A stretch of DNA of 64,000 nucleotides, taken from Sipunculus nudus (lineage: Eukaryota; Annelida; Sipuncula; Golfingiida; Sipunculidae). Within the stretch, counting starts at the first letter, position 1; every line of letters begins with the position of its first letter. The stretch is from NCBI GenBank assembly GCA_026874595.1, contig CM049308.1, forward strand, positions 43,157,327 to 43,221,326, read 5' to 3'. A program made the translations under genes and the position numbers. This document shows, in pieces, positions 20,580-31,620 of the stretch. A model generated the notes under the pieces. It did not search any database. It was not told the DNA's origin and worked only from the letters and a program-made list of their open reading frames with translations.

Positions 20580-22745
20580 AGAGTTTTGCGGTTACTCTGT
20601 TTTTACGCGGGTTCCGCCGAGGCCGCCGCCGACCCGTTCGTTTCCTCTGAGGCCCTTGGACCGATCTTTCCGAAACCCGGCATTGTCATACTTTATGTGC
20701 AGTATAAATCTGGGTGTCTTTTTGATAACAGCCCATATCTAAGGAGTGGTTCATGGTATTGAGCTTAAAATTTGCATATCCATAGATCGTGGATCCCTCC
20801 ATCGAGACTGGTGACGCCACCTATAATCATTTTTGCGTGGCGTCGATCCATGCATTTGCTATCTGTTCTTCTTATGATAAACTTTTCCTAAAATTGTGTA
20901 TGTCCATAGATCTTGCATACCTCAATCTCGGACTCAAGACTTTTGGCGCCATCTGCAATCGTTTTTACTCGGCGTCCATCCATACGTTTGCTTTTAGTGA
21001 AATTTAATCATATCTCAGGAGTGGTTCAATGTATTGATATGAAAGTCGGCATGTCCATCAATCTTAGAGAGTAATCTAGTGGACCAGACAGGTAGCGCCA
21101 CCTACTTTCCCGTTTTATTAGAAAACATTGATGCCCTTTACCCAGGAGTGGTTTGCCATAATGGCCTGAAATTGTACACATCTACAGATCTTGCATACCT
21201 CCATCTCATACTCAAGACTGGTGTCGCAATTTGCAATCGTTTTTTTTTCTTGTGGCGTCAATCCGTGCGTTTGCTTTGGGTGAAAATTGTTCATATCTCA
21301 GGAGTGGTTAAATATAATTGTCTGAAATTTGGCATATGATCTATCTTAGAGCGTTATAACGTAGACAAGACAGGTGCGCCACCTAGCTTCCCGTTTTTGC
21401 AGAATAAGTTAATGCCCTTTTCTCAGGAGTTGTTTGCCGTATTGGCCTGAAATTGTGCATGTCCATCCATCTTGGATATCTCAATCTCGTACTAAAGACT
21501 GGTGGCGCCGTCTGCAACCTTTTTTGTGTGGCATCCATCCGTGCCTTTGCTTAGGATGAGCATTGCTCATAACCTAGAAGTGGTTCAATTTCTTTGTCCG
21601 AAATTCGGCATGTTCATCCATCTCGGAGAGTATTCTCATATTCAAGACCTACCTTCCCGTTTTCTTAAATACTTTGATGCCCTTTCCTGAGTAGTGGTTT
21701 GCCGTATGAGCCTGTAATTATGCATGTCCATAGAACTTGGTTACCTCCATCTCATATTCAAGACCGGTGGCGCCATCTGCAATATTTTTCGCGTGGTGTC
21801 CATTTGTCCGTTTGCTTTGGGTAAAAGGCGCTCATATCGCAGGAGTGGATTGATGTAAAATTGCATGTTTATCCGTCTTGGAAAGCTTTGTTATAGACCA
21901 GATTGGTGGCGCCAACTGCTGCTACTTTTTGCGAACCTGTGAGCTTATGCGATGGCGCGGTGTCGTCCATCCGCTGTCTACCGTCGTCCGTCGTCCATAC
22001 GTTAACCCATGCTATCTCAAAAACCGATGCAGATAGGAGCACCAAATTTTAAGGGAGGATCACATGTCAAACTTTATGGGATTGATCTTATTTTTTGCTT
22101 TCTGCATTGACTTAGATTTTATAGGGAAAAGGCTAACAAAACTTTATAACTCTTCTTCTCCGAAATTGTCGAGCCCAATTGTTCAGTATTTCACAGAAAT
22201 AATCCCTGAATCAATCTCTCCAGTGTGTTCGAATGGTACCAGTGTGGTGATTTTCCCCCGAGTTACAGGAAGCTGAACTTAGTCATTTCTTCAAAAAAGC
22301 TTACCAAAAATCTGTCACATATCAAATGTTGTCGGATTGAGCTTTTTGTGGCGCCACCTGCATTGACTTATACTTTGCGGGGGAAAAGCTTGAAACCCTT
22401 TAAAAATCTCTATAATTATTTTAAAATAATTGAGCCATATTGTTCTATATTTCACAGAAATGATCCCAGAGATGAACTCTCTCTACTTTGTTCAAATGGT
22501 TTTGGTTTTATGAATTTTGGCCGATTTACAGGAATTTGAACTTAGTCATTTGGCCAAGTAAGCATACTAACATAACATTCTCAGAAACGACAGGAGCTAG
22601 CATCACCATATTTTGTGCAAATGTTGGTCACATGACTCATATTTGAAATTGATTTTTATGGCGCCACCTACATCAACCTGTAACATTGCACCAAATTATT
22701 CTTAGGTGGCATTTGTTCAAGTTTACTAATAATTTTGGCAGAATT
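20580..22745. repeat. Long tandem array of the GGCGCC family, ~280-bp dimers
   Basis: It begins with a diverged '(a)gttttgcggttact' and a GC-rich 'gggttccgccgaggccgcc' like the left part of the element at 17,835, so it may be a 5'-truncated relative. GGCGCC-type cores lie near 20,808, 20,940, 21,090, 21,218, 21,370, 21,499, 21,764 and 21,903, with spacing alternating about 130 and 150 bp. From 22,000 the units change to a longer form with 'cgatgcagataggagcacc', then cores near 22,347 and 22,657. A 'ggtcgtaatgtcagagg' stretch just before (20,540) has a homologue at 24,256. Confidence 0.75.
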
Positions 22746-24835
22746 ATTAGACCTTTAACAATGATAGGACTGTGAGATACTTTGGTTAACAAAGCTATTA
22801 GATTTATTGTATTAACAGACTGAGCTCTTTGGTTTTATAAGCAGAGCTGTACCGGTAACATAAATAGATGGTTCAATATACAGCTTATATTTAAGATAAA
22901 TCCATGAATAAACTATATCTGTATTCTGATTTTACTTTCAATAGGCATCTGTTATTATTCTAAACATTTTGATAAAAATATCTTATGAATATGTCAGCTT
23001 GAAAAAAGCAGTGTAGCCAAAGTCTTTCAGTATGTGTAAACAGATTTACCAACAGGCCAAGATTGTATCTGTATCTATAAATAACATGGCAGACTGCAAC
23101 TATTTCAGGGCAAGGGCTTCCTTGTTGCCGCCATGCATGGGGGTTAGCATGTGCTTTCAAGGGCGAATGTTGACACTGGATGTTTTAAGCTGGTTCTCTT
23201 CTCTTGTTTATAAAATGTATTTTTATCCCGTGGGACCGGCGACATTTTTTTACGCAGGAAGCAGTCTCGATATTGACAAAATGCAAATTTCTTACGGTAA
23301 TATTTACTACAGTCAGCGTGAACTGATCAGATAATACGCTTGACATGTCCGAAAACGATAAATACTGCGCCATATGTAGATGTTATTTTATGGATAGACA
23401 TGACTTTGCATCAATACTCTCAAAAAATCTTTGAAGTTTCTATCGCAGGAAGCTGTTTGGCTTAAACGGTCAGGAATATTTAAAACTTCTCTGTCATTGT
23501 TTTCGACCCTGGTAGAGGGGCTGCAGATGATTTTAAATAGTAACGTGCATGACGGAGTCCGAGCCTTACTCAGTGATGGAACAAGACATGATGTATACCC
23601 TATATCAAGGTTCTTTCTGTAGAACGTATTTTCGCGAGACTCAGTCTTGCGAAATGACAAGGTCCGACCTTTCGCGAGTATGTAATTTTCTTGAAGTGCT
23701 TGTTTAGCCGTGACAACCCGACTCAGAAGGCAATCGGATAATTGGGCTAGTAAGCCTACTCGAGTCGTGATACAAGTTATATCTAGGAATGTATCGCAGT
23801 GGTCTTGCATCAGGTTGCATTCATATCGTGGTAAACGGCCCATAATCTCAATATTATGCTAAAAATAATGAATCTACACAATAGTATACATGTGAGCTCA
23901 CAACCCAAACTGAAACACCGTCTCCATGGATGATGGACACGGGTCATTTCCTGTATCGCCTGCAAGCTGCCTGCGTCCTGTAACCCGTGCGAGCCATGCT
24001 TGTGTTCATGCGGTCATAAATTCAACAAACACGCCAAAGGGTTTACCAATGTGCTGGGTTAAAACGGAACTTTTTTCGCTCATGTTTGGTATTATTAGAA
24101 AGTACACAAAAAATGCTAAAGATTGGTCTGATTTATGTTGATTGACAGTTTACCTGTAGGCCATGAAGCATTGTCAGAAATGACAAAAATATTTGCATCT
24201 TCATAAATGCGTTCCTCAGACATAGATGTCATGACACTCTGGTGCTAGTAACCGGGTCGTAATGCCAGAGGGTCGATATGACGCTAGTGCTTGTTGTAAC
24301 ATTTTTCACACACACACAAATACAAATTAATAAATATAGATACAAAATATACGTTATTTTGGTTATGTATGGTTGCGCAGGTCAGTTATGCATTTAATGG
24401 TGCTTCCACAATCAGGCGGGTGGTATGTGGGGTGTCCTCGTATAATTACTATTCAATGCCCTTGCAATAACTACTCCGGGAGGAGATGTTCAGTGCTGAT
24501 TTTCAGTGGCTGGATCAAGTCTGGTATCGTGGATGCGTGTTCATTACACGAGCCGGAGTCACTGACACAGTAAAGCATAAACTTTTTAAATATTAACTCC
24601 AACAGGTTTCGTCCTGTTTCTATTAATGTGATATGCTTAATGAACATTGTGATACTGTGTTTTTCTATGTTCAAATTCCCTTTGACACCACACCTAGGTG
24701 CATATAAATATGTATATGTGTTTTTTATAACAGTAATATTTTCAAAGACGTGTTTTTCACTGAACCAATATCATAAATTTAATATAAAAGGTCCAGATTA
24801 ATTGAACCTCATATTCTTACACTGGGCATGCTTAC
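22746..24835. other. Mostly unannotated DNA
   Basis: The longest frame is 151 codons on the minus strand (23,388-23,843); it has no motif I recognise and overlaps a 'tcgcgaaa'-containing repeat stretch near 23,630-23,690. A 'gtaaccgggtcgtaatgcc' segment near 24,250 resembles 20,535. A (CA)n stretch lies near 24,307. No exon can be defended. Confidence 0.35.
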
Positions 24836-24955
24836 TTCCGTGAATATTACTGAGTATGGCGTGTCATTTTTGCGAGCATTTAATTTTCGCGAATTTCCCG
24901 AGCGAATTCGCCAAAATTACCAGCTCGCGAAAATTTCCGGTTTTACAGTATTTGG
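24836..24955. repeat. MITE-like fragment ending in TTTTACAGTA
   Basis: Several 'ttcgcga'/'tcgcgaaa' motifs (24,886, 24,903, 24,926) lead to 'ccggttttacagta' at 24,937-24,950. Sequences ending in ...ACAGTA with TCGCGAAA motifs are a common MITE type in invertebrates; the left end is not clear here. Confidence 0.45.
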
Positions 24956-24982
24956 GAAGTTCCCTCAAGAATTCTCTACAAA

Positions 24983-25404
24983 CAAGTAAATGAGACTAGT
25001 TTCGCTTTAAATAAGAAACAAAAAAATATAAAGATATATATCTTACACAGGGCCATACAGCAGGAAGAGGACTGGTGCCGGGCGAGGACAGAAGACGACG
25101 CGGTATTGACCACAAATCCCCGGGAATCTCAGGTATCTAAATCTTGATTTCTCTCTCACATTTTAAATATAATGATCTATGTAAGGATTCCTATCCTTTT
25201 TGTAAGCTTGTAACCTATCGACGTCTGACCCGTTTCCCTTCTCAGTCTTATTCACGTACGTTTGACTGATACGGAGTGTACACCCGGGTCAGGCCCAACA
25301 ACCCCCTCCTGCAAGATCCGGAGAACTGCGTCCGTTCGCAGCTGTACAACGCCATCTACCGACAGAAGGCGGAACGTCTAGGGCTTTCACACAAGCAGCA
25401 CTGA
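24983..25404 (+). CDS. Last two exons of an unrecognised gene, with an in-frame TGA
   Basis: Exon A is 25,051-25,132, after acceptor TTACACAG and before donor CTCAG|GTATCT. It encodes AIQQEEDWCRARTEDDAVL plus eight residues, and begins inside a codon (two bases come from a missing upstream exon). A 113-nt intron follows. Exon B begins after a pyrimidine-rich acceptor (cgtttcccttctcag) at 25,246, in matching phase 0, and runs 52 codons to TGA at 25,402-25,404. Its text is strongly protein-like: YGVYTRVRPNNPLLQDPE, then CVRSQLYNAIYRQKAERLG, ending SHKQH. Codon 8 of exon B is TGA (25,267-25,269). A CpG transition from CGA would explain it. So this is either a recent pseudogene, a null allele or a sequence error. 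I do not recognise the family; upstream exons were not found. The charged, low-hydrophobicity text suggests a soluble protein. Confidence 0.6.
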
Positions 25405-25680
25405 GTCCGTGAACTTAGTAAATCAACTGACCGAAACTCCTTATTTGACTGCTGAGCATTTTTTATGTCGCCTTCAGCTACGGTATGAGTACAATGACAG
25501 TGTCATACTGATTTAGCAATATCATGAATTTACCGCATCATTTGGAACTGCCATTCCCGGAAAAGAGTGTGCCATCGTCAGTCTCAGCGGTCCGCCTCGG
25601 GACCACTTTATTTCACGTAATAATTTAGGAGATATGTATATAAATATAGCTTATCTACGTATCTTTGCCAGTTTTTAAAA
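25405..25680. other. Downstream flank of the gene fragment
   Basis: No AATAAA is close to the stop. Small direct repeats only. Confidence 0.3.
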
Positions 25681-26640
25681 TGGCACAATTCGTAACCACT
25701 TGACCTGAAAACTTCTCACTTAATGTCCTGGTCATTCCTTGGTAAATCGCCTTCTTTGCAAAAAATTATTTCACTGTGACCTATATTGTGTCGGTTACTT
25801 GTGTTTTGTGTGCTTTTTGCATTTTGTTTTCTGGGCTGCTAAACAAAAATTTTGCACTCGATCCTCAAACTGAAAACATTGTGTATCAAAACCACACATA
25901 TAACATTGTTACCACACCAAAAAAATGAAGAAAATTGGCCAAGCTAGTTCTTTGGAACAGTTCCGGACACAAGTGAAAAATTTCAACTTTTTCAACTGTG
26001 GATGTATGAAATTCATACTTTAGATAAAATATCTCAGAAATGATTGCATTGATCTTTCTTAAATTCAGCAAGTTTTCTGCTGTGCAATACTGTTGGTGCC
26101 ATCTACATTTTCATTATTTATGCGCATTTTTAATATTATTTTTCAGACTTTTTTTCAGAATTTTGGTGTAGATATCACAATTGTAGTCCAGCAAAAAAAA
26201 TTTCTTTACATTTAATACACTGATTGAAAGAACGTGCATCATTTACACATGTACGTATCTACATAAAAAAATTTGAGGAAAATCTGGTCCATGAGAGTTG
26301 ACCATGGATAGCCTTTCAGCTGTGCATAACTTGTGGCGAAATCTACAATTTCTCAATTGTCATGCATTTTCTTTGAGTTGTGCTGTTTTTGTGTGTGCTT
26401 TAGCACTTAGAAAATCAGACTCATATTAGTGTTTTTGTTGGAAAAGACAAATTTTGCATTCACCATAGAACATTTGAAGAATATCCGTTCACAACTACCC
26501 TATACACAGACAGTAGTCTTACAGTTGATAGATTTTCTCAGAGTCAGAGATCCGCAGAAAATTTGGTATAGATATACTAGATATACAGAACTTGGTATAA
26601 TACCTTTCTACATTTATACCCCCACATCATTGTAAAACTA
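25681..26640. repeat. Diverged copy of the 'TAGCGATCACC/GGCGCC' repeat group
   Basis: 'gcacaattcgtaaccacttg' near 25,685 matches the module at 16,795 and 30,718. The part 26,090-26,250 matches 3,600-3,740 (shared 'tgcatttttaatattatttt', 'tcagact', 'atatcacaattgtag', 'acatttaata/tgcac'). The final 50 bp (26,582-26,635) are repeated at 29,563-29,612. Confidence 0.6.
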
Positions 26641-28560
26641 GTGATACAAAACTTGGTATACCTTATCCGACTTAATAAGCGCCCCCTCGCCCTCCCGGAT
26701 TCGGGAGATCACTTTACGGAGATGAGCCATCCATACCTCACTTTTCTCCCTAGCCAATATAACATGGGACAACGTAATGCTTTCATTCTCCGCAAAGTTA
26801 CCGCCAGTTTTTATTCTATCTCCGTTAGGCTTTATCGTCTAATATAAGAATAATATTAGTAACACACAACAGAATCAGTGGTCAGGTGTTTCATAGATAA
26901 CATTGAATGACTGTGTCCGTGAAGGCAGACCCTGCAGGTGGCCATGCTGAACGGGATATACCTGAATTCAGGTACGTATGTGGATGTATTATCCAATGAA
27001 ATATATATTACTTACCGTATTTGCTCGTGTACAGGACGATAAATTTTATCCTAAAAATATTTTGTAAGGAAGGACGGTCGTCTTATACACCGGTACAAGT
27101 TTTTCAGCGTCCTCAGGGCCGCCAAGGATAATAAATGGCATTCAGAATTATTACGTCGGTCGAACTTGACGCCGTGAATACCGGTGATCATCTCCGTATG
27201 GTGGTAATATACACTCAATAAAGAACATTACAATGCTTTCTTTTTGTTTTAATTTATCGTTTATACATCAGATTTACATGTGCACATAGTTAAATAATTG
27301 GTAAAACAAGGTTTGCCCTTGCCGCATTGACACAGGGATTTTAACTGGATCAATATATGAAAGCCCTTCTGACAGTAGAGCCAGTGGTTTTTCGCGATCG
27401 CGGACGGAATCGCGGAACTGACAGACCTACAACGGAATTCCCAATCCTGAGAATATATAAGTTTTAATGTATTTTTTCCAAAAATATCTTGGCAGTTCAC
27501 TTGAAACATGTATGCAGTGATATAATTGTCGATGCCGCTGACAGCGTGCGGGGCTTACCCCTGTACTCAAGATCCCAGTGCCCTGTTTTAATTTGTGTGT
27601 ATAAAGCGCTCGCGCAAGGGATGCTGGGAACTTGCCTAAATGCCATCCAGGAGCATGTAATATGCATATTAAAACAAGGATGATTTTTTCATAGGGAGCG
27701 TAAAAATGTTCACGAGTCCAGTGAATGCGGACGCTGTCAGCTGGCTTGCACACTGACATACATGGAGACTCGCACGTAGCACTTCAATGACGAGACAACC
27801 AGTAGCGCGTTATAATTATAAATATGAAGCGGCCTTTCCTAAGATGACGCGAAATTAAATGTTTGTCAAGCTTGTATTATTGGACTACATCAAGAAATGA
27901 ATGTACTATAACGGGTCAACAAAGTTCAAGAAAGGGACCGTGTTTCCGCGGGATATAAATATGAGGAATTTCCTCACAATTTTAAAACAAAAACCCGGAT
28001 TTGGTGCGTATACGCACTGAAGTAAATCTAATACGCTTGAGTCTGAGGGCCAGTATTTCAGCTTTTTTAAAACTTTTGCATGTTATATCATGCACAATGA
28101 AGGACAAAAAGGACAATTATTGGCGATGCCATTCCATGTCATAAATCTGCTCAGCTGTCAAAGGTATTTGCGCAAGATGACTGACATAATCGGGGTACCG
28201 ATGTCCCGGTTATATTTTTCATCTTTCAAATAAATACTGTTTTACATATCGTTATATGAACATTTTATATATTCTGCTACCTTATTAGGCACGTGACATT
28301 TATTAAAGAGTTCATTTATTGCCATCCTTATTTTTCCTCTTCACCTGCAAAGAAAATCTCGAACTGCAATCATTCAGACAATTCTCTCATACAACACAAA
28401 ATAAAATCGTCTGCAAATCGGTTTCATTTGGATTAGTTATTATTTTTCAAAACCTCACACATCCATCGCCAAAAGATCGTTGGTTTTTCTTAATTGTCCT
28501 GAGTGTGCTGTGAAGTCAAACACATGTACACAAGCCGCAGTGTAAAATTGGAGGATCGTA
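26641..28560. other. Mixed repeats and unannotated DNA
   Basis: 'aataagcgccccctcgccc' at 26,671 looks like one terminus of the TACCGTATTTG...AATAAGCGCCCC MITE family whose other orientation is at 28,670. 'taccgtatttgctcgtgtac' at 27,015 is a related CCGTATTT-tip sequence. The two overlapping minus-strand frames at 27,261-27,759 have no recognisable motif. Confidence 0.35.
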
Positions 28561-28564
28561 ACGC

Positions 28565-28690
28565 ACTTTGGAAGTTGACAGATGTTGGTGGGGGAGGGGG
28601 GGTGGAGGCTTATTGAGGTATAAAAAATATCTTGAAAATTTTAATTTTGAGGGCGCCCGGGGCGCTTATTACGTCAAATACGGTAATACA
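28565..28690. mobile_element. MITE fragment ending GCGCTTATTACGTCAAATACGG
   Basis: The right end 'ggggcgcttattacgtcaaa' followed by 'tacggtaa' (to about 28,686) is a typical CCGTATTTGA-tip MITE end; the left part keeps 'gaggcttattgaggtataaa'. The left tip itself is lost. Confidence 0.5.
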
Positions 28691-28959
28691 TGTCTATACA
28701 TTTATATGCTCATGTCAATGTTGTTACAGGTGCTCTTTTTATTGTGTGACTCGGGCGTAACTCGTGTTGTGACACCCTCGCCGGGCCGTTTGTTACATTC
28801 TCAGTTTAATCCGTACTGGTTGAACTCTCGTTGTCATGCTAGCCTTGGGCTTTCTCGCCTGGCCGAGGTCACGTTTGGACCTTGGTGTGAAGAGACACAG
28901 CGACGTTTTTCTAGATGATTCTTGAACGCGTGTTTACCGTGTATTGTGTTAGGTTCTTC

Positions 28960-28972
28960 GAATGTTCGAGAA
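28960..28972 (+). promoter_or_regulatory. Perfect heat-shock element in the LTR
   Basis: GAA-nn-TTC-nn-GAA, the HSF trimer consensus, 30 bp upstream of the TATA box. An adjacent 'agaAGCTTCtcg' adds a further inverted TTC/GAA pair. Confidence 0.55.
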
Positions 28973-29001
28973 ATAGAAGCTTCTCGGCTTGAGGTGAAAA
29001 G

Positions 29002-29009
29002 TTATATAA
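29002..29009 (+). promoter_or_regulatory. TATA box of the LTR
   Basis: TTATATAA in 'gttatataaggg'; transcription would start about 25-30 bp downstream, near 29,035, inside 'gagagagagcagcag'. Confidence 0.5.
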
Positions 29010-29562
29010 GGGGGCTGTGTTTAGGGCCGAGAGAGAGCAGCAGAGAAGATTCCAGCTGACGCAGAAGCGTGTGTGTCGGTTTGTGGGACCTTATCCGACG
29101 AGTGCGGCAATTATAGATTTTCTTCAGACTTTCTCCTGGATTTTGTGACGAGTCTTGTTTGGACTTCGGTTTACTTTCTGGATTGTTACAAAAGCTTTAC
29201 ACTGAACTGTCATTCTCCGAGAGTATACATTTAAAGAACTTATCGTTGTGACGGTGGTGGTATCCAGGTACTGTGCATATTGTTTATTTTACTGTGTGAT
29301 TGTATTGATTTGTTGTTATACCGCTGATATATTGTTTAATTGTATTGATTTAGTGTATTGTAATGTTAGGGTTGTTTTGAGAATAAATTATAGTTATTTG
29401 TTAACAAAAAAAAACACTGACTTTTTTTATTCATTCCCCTAGACATTTCACACTGCCTAGTGTTACAGAATCTGATTTTTTTATCTCCATTACAAAATGT
29501 TGTGTTCATCACGCATACGTGATCTGTTGATATTAGGTTTCGTAACAATATAAGTTTCGGTA

Positions 29563-29612
29563 TACAGAACTAAGTATAATACCTTTCTACATTTATAGCC
29601 CCACGTTATTGT
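29563..29612. repeat. 50-bp direct copy of 26,582-26,635
   Basis: 'tatacagaact(a/t)(a/g)gtataatac' then 'ctttctacatttata', and 'ccccac(g/a)t(t/c)attgt', directly beside the LTR end. Confidence 0.7.
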
Positions 29613-29615
29613 CAT

Positions 29616-30627
29616 TAATATGAACCATATGAAAATGTTAATATATTTTATGAGAATTCATTTTTATGTAGGATCTGTCCAATAAAAAGGAATAGAAATA
29701 CTATAAGCTTCTTTTGCAGTTCGTCTGCTGTAATTCGCCTATGAGTGATTACAGCTAAAATTACTTGACTATGCAAGTTATTTTTTGAATGAAGCATCAA
29801 AATAGAAACGAGTAGTTTAATCTGATATTTAGGAGAGAAAAGAAAAATTGGTACATTGAAAGAAGAATAGATAAAGAAATGAAAAGCAAGAAAATTCAAG
29901 CCTCATATTCACCCCTTCCCCTCCTAACACGCATCAACCCACTCCCACGGGTAAGCGGTGATGTAATACAGAAGATCCTCACCAGATGGAAGCACGGGTA
30001 CATGCTTAATATCAGTTTTGATGAGAGCTCTAGCGAACTTGATAATATACAGTCAGGAAACATCAAGTGCAAATACAATGCTTATAAAAACAATATCAGT
30101 TACAACTGCGTTGATATCGGATTTTTAAGGGAGTTCGCACCCAAGTAATAAACCAATTCCACTCTTTTTTCTTTGCTTGATAGAGTATATTTCTCAGATG
30201 TGTATCTGTTTATAACACGTTCACAGGTATCTGTAGAAGTCACAGTAAGTTCTGAAATGAGTTTCCCTTTTTTTCCAAGGTCAATATTTTAAAAAAATAT
30301 TATAAATGTCCATCTATTCAGAACGTAAAAAAAATTAATAATATACCTGTTTAATGATATGCTTGTATTTCTCAGAATTCCATTTATATGAATAAGCCTG
30401 TTGCACCATCTTCACGTTGTCAGTATAAATGGAACCAGTTTATGTATTTATGAAATAAAATTATCTATGAACTTCTGTTTTGTTTGTTGAATCAGGTCAT
30501 TTAGTTGTCGCAGTATCGTGAAACGGAATAAACGAACGGCACACTAATCAAGATATTGAAACAGTTTAAAACCAGAGGGCGCTGTAAAAGCGCCTAGTGA
30601 TATTATACTAACACCAAACTTTTGGAC
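29616..30627. other. Intergenic DNA, nothing firm
   Basis: An 89-codon plus-strand frame at 29,879-30,148 has no recognisable motif. Otherwise AT-rich. Confidence 0.35.
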
Positions 30628-31620
30628 TATTTGGCTCAGCTAACTGAAGTCATCTGAGCTATAGCGATCACTCTTTGTCCGGCGTTCGTCCTTCTGTCAG
30701 TCCGTCTGTTAACCAGGCACAAATCGTAACTGCAGGTTCTGGAATCTTCTAGCTTCATACCTAGGGAGGTCCATTAAAAATATCCTTGGAAACCTGAAAT
30801 TAGGTCTCTGTAACCCATAACCTCTCAGCTATGGGGCTCTGAAGTACCCCCCCCCCCCCCCAGAATAATGGAAAATTTGATACAAAAGCTCATGTATCAG
30901 CATAACTATTGCTTTGATCACCATGATTCTTTGCATGCACATTCATCAAGGACTGTTTCATCAGTTTCTGCAGACTGTTGGTGCAACCTGGATTTTCTTC
31001 TCTATTTTTCATGCATTTTTCTTTATTTTTGAGACCTTCAAAGATGCAGTCGTCTGTTAACAGTGTACAAATAGTAACCATTCAACATAGAATCTTCTAA
31101 TTAAAATGCAGTGACGTCCATGAGAATCTCCTTGGAAATCTAAAATTAGGTCTCTGTTACCCATATCCTTTGAGCTATAGGGCTTGTAAGTACCCTTCAG
31201 TATAATAAAACATTCTATATAAAACCTCCAGTTTCTGAACAACTAATGAATTCATCAACATTATTCTTTGCATGCACATTCATCATGGAGTGATTAAGCA
31301 GTTCCTGTAGACTGGTGGCACCACCTAGAATCTTTCAAATTTTTACGTATTTTTCTTGAGACCTTCAAAGATGCGGTTGTCTGTTAACAGGGCACAAATT
31401 GTAACCATTGTACCTTGAATCTTCATACTTGAAATCCAGGGAGGTCCATGAAGAATCTCCTTGGAAAACCTGAAATTAGGTGTCTGTTACCCATATCCTC
31501 AGAGCTATGCTTAATTTGAATGGGGATACCACCTACAAATTTTGGCTCTGATAAAATTCCTGAATAAAGGTTTTCCTAGTCACCTGAGCGTCATGACCCC
31601 TGGGTCACTTATTAGAACTG
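30628..31620. repeat. Tandem repeat, about three units of ~335 bp
   Basis: The block opens with 'tttggctcagctaactgaag' and 'gagctatagcgatcactctt'. Then 'gtctgttaac(c/a)(a)g(g/t)(c/g)(a)caaat(c/t)gtaac' recurs near 30,707, 31,048 and 31,380, and '(tc)cttggaaa(c)ctgaaattaggtctctgt' recurs near 30,782, 31,130 and 31,460. The same opening module appears at 3,455 and 36,670. Two short C-runs (30,848-30,861) occur. Non-coding. Confidence 0.75.

Larger units (their letters stand above)
28765..29547 (+). mobile_element. LTR (solo or 3' LTR) with TATA box and heat-shock element
   Basis: It starts TGTTGTGAC and ends CGTAACA, giving short TGTT/AACA inverted tips. In order: a perfect three-block heat-shock element GAAtgTTCgaGAA at 28,960-28,972; a TATA box TTATATAA at 29,002-29,009; AATAAA at 29,383; and a short A-run, then the 'cctagacatttc...gcctagtgtta' end. 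The length of ~783 bp suits a Gypsy- or BEL-type LTR. No primer-binding site or pol frame is beside it and the 5-bp flanks (actcg/atata) do not match, so it may be a recombined solo LTR. A diverged partial copy is at 1-547. Confidence 0.65.

Noticed and set aside
23388-23843. 151-codon minus-strand frame
   Set aside because: No motif, no splice context, partly overlaps repeat-like TCGCGAAA sequence. About the length expected once by chance in 64 kb.
24478-24595. Protein-like frame with a tttcag acceptor at 24,502
   Set aside because: About 40 codons (WLDQVWYRGCVFITRAG) are suggestive, but there is no donor in phase, no second exon and a stop close by. Not enough to call.
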